Under the pieces are notes generated by a model. The model saw only the letters and a program-made list of their open reading frames with translations, did not search any database and was not told the DNA's origin. Shown piece by piece: positions 7,150-14,348 of a stretch of 14,348 bases of DNA. Origin of the DNA: Spirogloea muscicola. Lineage: Eukaryota > Streptophyta > Zygnematophyceae > Spirogloeales > Spirogloeaceae. A program made the position numbers and the translations under genes. The stretch is from the NCBI GenBank assembly GCA_009602725.1, contig WELB01000113.1:48424-62771 (forward strand). Direction: 5' to 3'. Numbering within the stretch: position 1 is the stretch's first letter; each line of letters opens with the position of its first letter.

Positions 7150-10100
7150 ATGGCGCCCGGCGCTCTAGCGGCGCTCTGCAGGCGAGGCTACCGCTGCCGC
7201 TGCCGCTGCCGCTGCGGTGTTGGGCAGCGCCGCTTGAGAAGCCCTCGCCTGACGGTGCGGCGCCGCGCACTTGCAGGCATTGGCGGCGGCCGCGCCACCA
7301 GGAGCTGGCGGCGGGCATCGAGCTTTGGTGTCGAGGGGCTTTGCTGGTCTCGCTGCGGTGCTTGTCCGCCAGTGCCGGTGGTGCCGGTAATGGCGCCGGT
7401 AGTGGCGCCGGTTGGCACGGCGGCGCCAATGGCGGGACGCGCGGGAAGGGGAACGAGGGCCCACGCCGCTGGGGCCCTCGCTGGAGCGCCGCGGGTGCGT
7501 TGTCGCCGTCGTCGCCGCCGCCGTCACGGCGCCGGCGGCGGCCATGGCCATCGGTGGAGGCGTCGGCGGCGGCGGCGGCGCCCAAGTACGTTCGGGCCAT
7601 CGGGAGCAAGCGGGGCCAGCGGGAGGCCGAGCTGCGGGCCGCCATGGCCGAGCTGCGCGCAGAGCTGCGGCGGGAGGGCCTCGCGGAGCCCACACCGGAG
7701 TGGCGCTCCGCCCGGCGCGCCGCCGTGGTGGCCGAAGCGGCGGCCTGCCGTCCGGGGCCGCTGGTGAAGCTCCTCAACGCCCAGCGCGCCTGGCTTGGCC
7801 TCGACGACGGCCGCCTCGTCGCCCGAGCCCTCCTGGAGCGCGGCGACGTCCTGCGCGCCGTCCGAGTGAGACATGCGTCCCTGCCCGCTCCACGTGTCTG
7901 ACAGTGAGCAGCCCACTAGGCAATGCAATGGCAGCTTTGCTGGCTGTGCAGCATCCGCTGCTGGCCGCTTGCCTTTGCGACGAGCGAGCTCCGCCATGGC
8001 GACACCTGCTCCTTGTGGGCGGCTTCAGGAGAGCTTGCGCAGCTGAGGGTCAAGGACTTGGGGTTTAAGGCTTAGGACTTGGGCACACTTTGTTGTTTGT
8101 TTATTGATTCTCATATTTCTGTAAGGTCGGAGGTGGGTCTACGCATTGAGGGCATAAGGGCTTGATGGAAAGCTCATGTGCTCCGCTTCCGCGAGCTGCG
8201 CCTGCCCGCGCCCTGAGCCAGGTCCTGAAGTGGATGCGGATGCGGCCGTGGTTTGAGCCAGACGTGCAGCTCTACAAGGGCCTCATCGTTGGCGCTGCCC
8301 GCCTGAGCAAGATGTCGCGCGTTCGCGAGCTGCTGGCCATGCTCGCCGAGGCCGGCCGCGCGCCGGACGCGGAGGCCTACGTGGCCATTGTCGAGGGCTA
8401 CCTGGCCGAGGACGTCGACAACGATGATGCAGTGGTGCTCGAGCGCGCGTGGGAGGCATACCGCAGCATGGGCCGCTTTGGCGAGCACAAGCCCTCGCCT
8501 GCCCTGCAGGTCGGGCACTGTGGCAGCCTTGTGGGCTCCTGCCGCGAGCACGATCCCCTGTGCTCGCTGATGGAGCCGACTCGCTGCCAACAATGGTCAT
8601 CATCATAGCTGCTGCCTTGCGTCATGCAGGAGAAGCTTTTGCAGGCTACAGCCGCCTCGCGGTGGGGTTGGCAATTTGCGCCCGCTGCAGAAGTCCTCGC
8701 GCGTGACCTGGCCTCCTGCGGCTCGCGGGAAGTGCGCTGGTTGACACTCTGCTCATCCGCTTGTATGGCCGACGCACACTTAGCTCGACGAATTTGTACT
8801 TCTGCGCTTCCAGAGATGTGAGCTTGGATAGGTCTTGTATCTGAGAATTTGGTGACATTACTGCTTTGCCAGATTGGCTGCGAGAGGTACGGTATGCTCA
8901 TTCGGCTCGCGGGGCGAAGCGGCGACCTTTCCCGGGTGGATAGGTTGATGAGCGAGATGGCCGCGGCGGGCTTCCTGCCGGGTGCTGGCGAGCTCGCAGC
9001 TGTCATCCAGGCCTGCGCTCGCCTGATGCCAGGAAGAAAAGAGATGCTGGCAAGTGGGTTGGATGCAGCAGGAGAAGTGTTACCTGGCAGGAGCAGAAGC
9101 GATGGTGTGACCGAACTGGGGCTGGAGCCCATTGTGGAAAGGGCTGAGCAGGCGCTTGCTTCAATTCTGTCTGTCAATCAAGTGCCTTCTGCCAGTGACT
9201 TCTGTGCTCTCATCCAAATTTATTCCGACGCTGGACTTTTAGAAAAGGCCGAGGCAACATACCAAAGTCTCAAGGAACTCGGCATTGCTGTCACGTATGA
9301 GGTGAGTAAAGACAACCTGCTCCGTAAAGTTTGTGTAAGTTATGAAGGACGCCTGTTTTGAAGCAGCAGCTGCCTTGAGCATCATCTCTGTCGCAGGTAG
9401 CTGCTACCGAGGCTGCAGGGTCCTGATTCTGACGACTTGAGCCTTTGAGCTCTCTTTGCAGGTTGGCAGGATTTACTTGGAAGTGCTTAGAAGGAAGAAG
9501 CACTTAGGTAAGGCCTTGGATCTGCTCAAGGACATGAAGGACGCTGGAGTGTTGCCTCTGGAGGCCATGTACACAAGGATTCTTTATTTTGCTCGTGACC
9601 TGGACGACATTGAGGCGGCTGAGCTTCTGGTAAAAGACATGGCATTGTCGGGCCTGAAGTACACAATGGAGGTCTGCATCGCCCTTCTCGACCTGTACAC
9701 AAAGGGCGGGCACATGGACAAGGCCAGGCACATCTACGATGGCATGAGAAGCCCGCTGGGTTTGGGTGTCAACACTGTTGTGGTTTGTCTCATGCTTGAG
9801 GGCTACGGGCGGGTCGGCAACAAGGAGGCCATTAAGGAGGTGCACGCGCACATGACGGCCTGGTCGGCGAAGAAATATAAGTTGACAAGAGAGGCGCAGG
9901 ACTACTTGCTTGACTCGCTGGGAGAGCAGGCTGGTGACAGCCGAGAGCAGAGCCCGGAGCCGAAGCTGGTGCCGCAGCAGCGCGAGGCGCTCGTGGGCGC
10001 GCTGCTGGGCGGAGCAAGGGTTGTCCCTTGCAACGGTGGTGGCGGATACGGGGCGGAGCTTGTCCTTCCCGAGCGCCTCGTGGCGCACTATGCAATGCTT

Positions 10101-10781
10101 TACAAGGGCTTGCTGCAGGATGTCTCGACGTCAGATGCGACGAGTGTGGCCAGCGAGCACTCAAGAAGCAACAGTGGGAGTACAGAGGAAGCCAAAGGCC
10201 CTCAGTCTGTTGCTGGGCCCTCTCCCATCCCTTTCAAGCTCCGCAGCCATCGGTCATTACAGTTCTACTTCCACCAATACAGCCCGGGAGGCAGTCCAAG
10301 GATTCCACCCCTCATACACAGGTGGCTACACACGCGCGTTCTGGCATACTGGTACATGTACTCCGGCCATTTCTGCCCGTCTACTGGTAGCCTTGTATTT
10401 CAAGCAGGCAAGTATCCACAGAAGGAGGTGAAGCTGGTCCTCAAGACACTCAAGTTCCGGGCGGTTGACTGCAGTCATAATGTTGCAGAGAGCGGTGGGT
10501 CTGTAGTCAGAGTCACTGATAGGTCGGCAGTGTGGCTGTGGAAGCTCATGGAGCAGCATCTACTGCCCGAGTATGCAGCAGAAATTCAGTCGGGGCTTAA
10601 GGCTCATGGACATGACGAGCATTTTGAGGATAAGTTGGAAGAAATGGATGCGACGGGGCCACGGATCTCAGATCTGGACTCTGAGGAGGATGTTGCCGAG
10701 AGCGGAGAGGGTTTTAACTTGCAGAGACAGAGCTGTGCAAATGGTGCAGATATTCGCCCTTGTCGTGAACAAATTGATTGA
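7150..10781 (+). CDS. OTP51: OTP51-like PPR protein with C-terminal LAGLIDADG-type domain
   Basis: This is a probable organelle group II intron splicing factor. Exons: about 7150-7865, 8222-8509, 8630-8731, 8873-9301 and 9462-10781; introns 1-4 all join at phase 0. About ten PPR-like repeats run from LLERGDVLRAVR|VLKW across the introns to about 9890. The C-terminal part has LVGALLGGA (9990-10016) and LAYWYMYSG (10341-10367) with PLIHRWLHTRVLAY before the latter, the arrangement known from plant OTP51, which splices plastid ycf3 intron 2. The usual catalytic acids of both LAGLIDADG motifs are replaced, so it should bind rather than cut. A low-complexity insert (about 10122-10240) separates the motifs, and an acidic tail follows. 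The start is unresolved: ATG 7150 has a strong context and an Arg/Ala-rich, transit-like peptide, but the PPR frame is offset from it. The exon-3 donor (GAA|GTGCGC) is weak. Confidence 0.85.
7191..7214 (+). repeat. (CCGCTG)4 hexamer tandem repeat
   Basis: Four exact CCGCTG units lie in the 5' part of the OTP51-like gene. Read from ATG 7150 they give a Cys-Arg run; in the downstream PPR frame they give Leu-Pro. Length changes here would not shift the frame, but the GC-rich repeat is a likely site of sequencing or assembly error. Confidence 0.8.
7866..8221 (+). other. Intron 1 of the OTP51-like gene
   Basis: It runs from CGA|GTGAGA to GAGCCAG|GTC over 356 bases. Removing it joins ...GDVLRAVR to VLKWMRMRPW in frame and completes a PPR motif, which is the main support. 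Confidence 0.85.
8510..8629 (+). other. Intron 2 of the OTP51-like gene
   Basis: It runs from CTGCAG|GTCGGG to CATGCAG|GAG over 120 bases, phase 0. Splicing gives HKPSPALQ|EKLLQATAAS, which continues a PPR helix pair. Confidence 0.8.
8732..8872 (+). other. Intron 3 of the OTP51-like gene
   Basis: The proposed intron runs from GGGAA|GTGCGC to TTTGCCAG|ATT, 141 bases, phase 0. The 3' site is good and the 5' site is weak. Splicing gives LASCGSRE|IGCERYGMLI, one residue longer than a standard PPR spacing, so a neighbouring site is possible. Confidence 0.6.
9302..9461 (+). other. Intron 4 of the OTP51-like gene
   Basis: It has a strong donor GAG|GTGAGT and a strong acceptor CTCTTTGCAG|GTT, 160 bases, phase 0. 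Splicing joins GIAVTYE to VGRIYLEVLR. Confidence 0.9.
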
Positions 10782-10835
10782 TGTCTGATGCAGTGCGGAT
10801 GAGTTGGGGGCTCTGGATGGGTAGTCAAACTTGCA

Positions 10836-10840
10836 TGTAA
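10836..10840 (+). terminator. TGTAA poly(A) signal of the OTP51-like gene
   Basis: TGTAA lies 55 bases past the TGA stop, inside CATGTAATAT. This position is plausible for a chlorophyte poly(A) signal. Confidence 0.55.
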
Positions 10841-10841
10841 T

Positions 10842-12522
10842 ATATGCGGTGGAGCTGGGCCGTTGCAAGAGAGCTACAATAAGGCTATAATGTACAAGCT
10901 TTCATTCATTGAATGTAGTGACATAGAGTGCTCGGAGCTCAGTCCGTCGCGGGACTCTAGAGCACAATGCATATCAACAAAGGCAAAAATAGCAGCGCAT
11001 GGGGGACTGGTGGGTCCATTGAATGTATTGAAGCCTCATGGGCCTCCCTCTTGACTTAGTGTTCAAGCAGTACTATCCTAGCTAGCCTCCCCGTGCACCG
11101 TGTCTGTAGCGTGATGTATCCAAGTCAGATACCACACTGACATGTCACCAATGAAGTAACCCCTCAGATTTCATGCTTGCTGCTAGTGCAAGACATTTGC
11201 ATTGACGCTAAGAAACAACAGTTGTGTCGAAATTGAAGATGATGAAAGCAGTCCATTAGGATAGAGGTAAAACGGACATCCTAGGATTTGTTAGCTGCAC
11301 ACTGACAGTAAGCAGTGTTTAGGTAAAGTTAGAGCTTACTGAACAATCTGGTACCTTAGCCACAACTACATGATAGCATCATGTACGACAGACCAGCAGA
11401 TCTTAGAGCAGAGATGGGCTCGATGTGGCCCAACAGTAGTTTAACACTTCATCCCCCAGTTTCAGATACTATGTCATACTACCAACAGCACGATGGCGGC
11501 CAATCTTCTTGTGTGCTGATCAGTGATGTAGCGTCTCTCAACGGTTGACGAAGAGAAGTGGTCAAGGCAGTATATATCATGGCGGGATGAAAGTCAAGCT
11601 AGAATGTCTGACTTGCATCTTCTTGGTGCCATTGTCTGCCCAGTCGCAACGTTTGAAAACATGCTTCACACCTGGTATGTTGGGTACAGCATACATGATG
11701 AGTGCCACAGTCCAACTTATAAGATGTTAGATGCCTGAATGCCAGCTCCAGTGCTGGACGATGTCGATCACATACACAGATGGCAGCTCTCTGGCTCTCT
11801 ACTATTGAAGCCTGATCGACCTGCAATAAGTGTGTCCTGCAGGTAGGATTACTGCAGGTATGGAAATGTATGTGTGCAACCTTCTGTGATATTTATCATA
11901 AAACATAGTCAAGGACTATCCAGGTCCAGACATCTGCATGGCTTGCAAAATCTTCTCTGCTCGCTAGTGGGAGCGTTTGTGAGTTATTGGACCACGTCAT
12001 GTCATCCTTGCAGCGGTGCTTTGAGCACCTAATATTTTGCCAGCCGCTGGTGATGACAGACCAGTCATGGAGTCTTCATCAGGACCCATTGCTCGGCCGA
12101 AGCATCTCTTCGTGCTAAGCAGCTGTGGATATTGAAGTAGGACCTGGGCTGTGGTGGCCCTGGCCAATAGCGCCTTCTCTTCTCCTGCTGCAGGTGCCAA
12201 GCAGCATTCCACAGATGTGCTGGGCGACGACAATCAAACATGAAGCCCCCAGTGTACCGATGTCTAATAGTTGGTATGTCTGCCGTAGGTAAGATGGTTT
12301 AACAGATGCTTGGAGACCAGGCAGTGCAAGAAGCGAACAATTTGTGAGGTTGTCTGCTTCCTCGATCAGAGATTGGCGCGAGAAAAAGTGTGCGACGTGA
12401 CAGGGTGATGCTAGCACTAGTATCGGCGCTGAAAAGCCGCCGTGAGCAGGTAGACTGTATTGGACGTTGACATCAGACGTCCATTGTGACACTAGTGTTG
12501 ACATTCTGGACGATGACGCGCG
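10842..12522. other. Long intergenic stretch, nothing recognised
   Basis: Composition is balanced and frames are short. The longest, 12115-12699 on the minus strand, lacks domain character and crosses a perfect palindrome. I see no RNA gene and no copy of the repeats found elsewhere in the window. Confidence 0.4.
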
Positions 12523-12548
12523 GCCACCACCAGTAGACTGGTGGTGGC
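12523..12548. repeat. Perfect 26-base palindrome
   Basis: GCCACCACCAGT, an AG spacer, then ACTGGTGGTGGC: a 12-base stem with a two-base centre. It could form a cruciform or be a binding site. It lies in unannotated DNA about 390 bases from the retrotransposon tail. Confidence 0.85.
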
Positions 12549-12767
12549 AGACTGATAAGGTAGACTGTTGGGGTAAAGCAATGGGATACGGGCCTTGGGC
12601 AGGTCGCTGAAATGAGACTGTTGATAATAACGTTCCATGAGGGCCGTGTTGGGCTGGGGATGCAAGAAGCCCTCTCACCCTTTGGAAGAAATAGCTCATT
12701 CAGCATAAGGCGATGGCTGTGTGTTAGGGGCCACCTCCCCCCCTCCACACGTTTCCTCCACCGTGTC

Positions 12768-12799
12768 AGGTGCCACCTGGGGGAAGGTGGCAGGCACCT
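12768..12799. repeat. Nested hairpin with AGGTGCCACCTGGGG module
   Basis: The outer arms AGGTGCC/GGCACCT enclose the inner arms TGCCACCT/AGGTGGCA. About 27 bases (AGGTGCCACCTGGGG followed by GGTGGCAG) recur at 13681-13705 inside the foldback element, and a partial AGGTGCCACCT-type copy lies at about 13659-13669. The module belongs to the same foldback family. Confidence 0.65.
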
Positions 12800-12936
12800 T
12801 ACTCAGTGTCCTGGGGAAAAAGCTCAAACTCTCCTCTACTCTCGTGGGCGCTCAATAAGCTTAGTCAGCAAGTACAGATAAAAATCATCGAAGCGCGGAA
12901 AACGTTGCCCTGTCCCTGTCGGAACCGCGAGAAAAG

Positions 12937-13058
12937 GTGTATTAAGAGATGGGGAGGCCATGTGTGGCCAAGTACAAAGGCAAGCACACTGACAAATGTA
13001 CGTCACCTGCTGCTAAGCTGACCCGCTCAGTAACCACGGGTCAGCACATAAGAGGTCG
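12937..13058 (-). mobile_element. Retrotransposon 3' tail, copy B', contiguous with the endonuclease remnant
   Basis: In minus orientation it contains GACCTCTTATGTGC, the intact hairpin TGACCCG/CGGGTCA with an 11-base loop, CAGCTTAGCAGCAGG, GTGCTTGCCTTTGTACTTGG, and ends at CATCTCTTAATACAC. It starts immediately after the stop of the endonuclease-domain frame. This identifies the dispersed tail repeats as the 3' UTR of that element. Confidence 0.8.
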
Positions 13059-13595
13059 CTAACTGACACTGGACGGCAATTGACAAGCTCTTGAACTACC
13101 AGCCAAGGCTCGACCAGCTTTCTGATGCAACGCATGAGCCTGAGCTCGCTGCAGACAGCCTGACACTCGACGTCGCAAAAATGACAGATAGGCTGCCGGC
13201 ATACCCATCTGGGCTGGAAGCATATCCTTGCGTCGTGCATATCCTAGACACGCTATGTTCTCAAGTAGGGTATGGAAGCGAGGACCCAAGCAGCCGAAAG
13301 TGTCGATTGCAGCCGGGAGAAGGTGGTCGCCGCGGGGGTAGTCAGAGTAGTGTCAGAGCTTTTTCTGCTCAGCACCTCCCACTGCGTGGCGAGCAATGTG
13401 TGTGGAAGCGCAAATCTTGTATGCCTCGGTCACCACCACATCCACCAAGGCTCGTGGGCCTCCGCCAGGTTGTACACCCACAATGTCCAGGGTGCGACGG
13501 TGATGGCGACCCTGGGAATCCGTTGTGATGGGCATTACTTTGCTTACTAACGCATCACCAAGGCGCGGCCTTCCCGCAACTGGTCGAATTGTGAA
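13059..13595 (-). pseudogene. C-terminal endonuclease-domain remnant of a non-LTR retrotransposon
   Basis: A single minus-strand frame runs through with one in-frame TGA (13353-13355). Conserved landmarks of the C-terminal nuclease-like domain of algal RT polyproteins are visible in order: RRTLDIVGV (about 13499-13473, where family members usually have a Pro before the Asp), ALVDVVVTEAY (13451-13419), AEQKKL, then after the stop HYSDYPRG, IDTFGCLGPRFHTLLE, and the terminal helix RRRVSGCLQRAQAHAL. The spaced acidic residues and DVVV strand suit a restriction-like (PD-D/ExK) endonuclease fold. The CCHC knuckle and RT domain are missing: the foldback element at 13596-13740 lies exactly at the upstream edge. 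The stop and the lost Pro make it a dead copy. Confidence 0.8.
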
Positions 13596-13740
13596 GGGGA
13601 GGCCAAGCAAGCCAGTACACTGTGTTATGAGCCACCTTCCCCAGTACACTCTCTAATAGGTGCCACCTTCACTGCGTCTTAGGTGCCACCTGGGGCAGGG
13701 TGGCAGCTGACAGATTGTACTGGCTTGCTTTGGCCTCCCT
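13596..13740. mobile_element. 145-base foldback (MITE-like) element
   Basis: Terminal inverted repeats GGGGAGGCCAAGCAAGCCAG (starting 13596, running to 13619) and TGTACTGGCTTGCTTTGGCC (starting 13716, running to 13740) pair over about 24 bases with one extra T and one end mismatch. The interior holds three variants of the GCCACCT module and one hairpin, TGCCACC/GGTGGCA (13684-13704). It has no coding capacity. It lies at the edge of the retrotransposon remnant and probably inserted into it or near it. I see no clear target-site duplication. Confidence 0.75.
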
Positions 13741-13819
13741 ATCATTTCTTCTCTCTTTTAGGTCTCCGTATTATGTAGCTCTCTTTAGTTTGCCCTAGAC
13801 TCTGCCTGAACAATGTATC

Positions 13820-13860
13820 GGCTTGAATTGGCCTCCACTTCATGCGCCCCGCGCGGTTTC
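13820..13860 (+). repeat. Dispersed repeat N, copy 3
   Basis: GGCTTGAATTGGCCTCCACT through GCCCCGCGCGG aligns with 320-368 and 1151-1200 and resembles the terminal repeats at 13596-13740. Short TTTGCCTCCAC units repeat just after it (13868-13889). Confidence 0.5.
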
Positions 13861-13930
13861 CCCCCGGTTTGCCTCCACAGTTTGCCTCCACTACCCTGTA
13901 CGCAATGTGGAGGAAGGCTCCTTCCCCTTC

Positions 13931-14348
13931 CAAGCGGATCTGAGGAGCATCCGCGACTCAGCCATCAGCTCTTTCCCCTCTCTCCAACCCCTACTCACGC
14001 CATTCTCCACCCTCGCCCAAGCTTCTGATAGAGGGGCACAATCCAGACTGGTTACGGCAGTGGAAGACGAACGCCGCAGAAGGTTGAGGAGGCTGCCAGA
14101 GATTCAGAACAATCCGAGGAGCTTGGCAAGACTCACTTCTCTGGCCACACCTGGTGCCACTGACTGGATCACCTCTCCCCCCGTCGCCAACGCCTTCAGC
14201 ATCAGCTCCGAGGCCTTCGGACATCGCTTCAACTCTTCCTCGGCCTCCCACCTAATTGCCTGATTGGGGTGCGCCAGTGCGAGTGCGGCTTCCGTGCAGA
14301 GGGTGCTGTGCTCGCCACTCACATGCTGAGATGCCCCACTGGACCAGA
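13931..14348 (+). pseudogene. Post-RT and CCHC-knuckle remnant of a non-LTR retrotransposon, runs off the right edge
   Basis: The frame contains RGAQSRLVTAVEDERRRRL, ARLTSLATPGATDWIT (about 14126-14173) and ISSEAF (to 14218). This matches the segment of algal RT polyproteins between RT and nuclease that reads roughly ARL-S-PGA--W--P----------F. A net frameshift follows between 14219 and 14224. In the new frame the expected LGLPP (about 14239-14253) and a zinc-knuckle motif C-x-C-x11-H-x3-C (C 14278, C 14284, H 14320, C 14332) continue to the window edge. The frame 5' of about 13931 is repeat N, not coding. This piece is N-terminal to the domain at 13059-13595 in the polyprotein but lies on the other strand, so it comes from a different insertion or a rearrangement. 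The minus-strand frame here is a shadow. Confidence 0.75.

Noticed and set aside
6863-7777. 304-codon minus-strand frame opposite the first exon of the OTP51-like gene.
   Set aside because: It is antisense to a well-supported exon, with biased composition and no recognisable motif.
12115-12699. 194-codon minus-strand frame.
   Set aside because: It shows no domain character or codon pattern, and it reads through a perfect palindrome.
14104-14348. Minus-strand frame resembling an importin-beta N-terminal HEAT repeat (AIRWEAEEELKRCPK) with a possible GAG|GTGATC donor.
   Set aside because: The plus strand of the same bases carries the ordered PGATDW, LGLPP and C-x-C-H-C landmarks of a retrotransposon protein, so the minus frame is a shadow. 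It also has no ATG inside the window.
1-14348. CRISPR arrays, tRNA or rRNA genes, bacterial operons.
   Set aside because: No regularly spaced repeats, cloverleaf with recognisable A/B boxes, or rRNA motifs were seen. The introns and poly(A) signals indicate a eukaryote.

Overview
The window looks like nuclear DNA of a green alga (Chlorophyta; I cannot place it further). The signs are a GC-rich, multi-exon organellar PPR-type gene with short GT-AG introns, TGTAA motifs downstream of reading frames (the usual chlorophyte poly(A) signal), and debris of a non-LTR retrotransposon whose C-terminal domains match a type common in algae. It contains one confident gene, one probable small secreted-protein gene, one probable membrane-protein gene that appears broken, and much repeat-derived DNA.

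Layout. 1-1210: retrotransposon 3' tails in both orientations, including a minus-strand remnant that still encodes the end of the element's endonuclease domain. 1211-2250: GC-rich non-coding DNA with a 12-G run, probably the 5' region of the next gene. 2252-2680: a 142-residue secreted protein. 2690-5060: lower-GC DNA with decayed reading frames and an AT-rich block. 5062-5153: an inverted copy of the tail at 83-174, 91 of 92 bases identical by eye. 5154-5874: nothing recognised. 5875-6531 (minus): a four-helix membrane protein with a frame break, a TGTAA signal and a hairpin at its 3' end. 6664-6873: more retrotransposon tail. 7150-10781: five-exon gene for an OTP51-like protein (PPR repeats plus a LAGLIDADG-type domain without acidic catalytic residues), probably an organelle intron-splicing factor. 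10842-12936: no gene recognised; contains a perfect 26-base palindrome and a nested hairpin. 12937-14348: retrotransposon debris in two opposed pieces, separated by a 145-base foldback (MITE-like) element.

The main unifying point is that several scattered repeats are not separate elements. On the minus strand at 12937-13595 the tail repeat directly follows an endonuclease-domain reading frame, and the same arrangement recurs at 709-1000. The tails at about 45-174, 5062-5153 and 6725-6873 are therefore best read as 5'-truncated copies of one family of non-LTR retrotransposons with a C-terminal endonuclease. Opposed tails bracket both the secreted-protein block and the OTP51-like gene. I found no CRISPR array, tRNA or rRNA.
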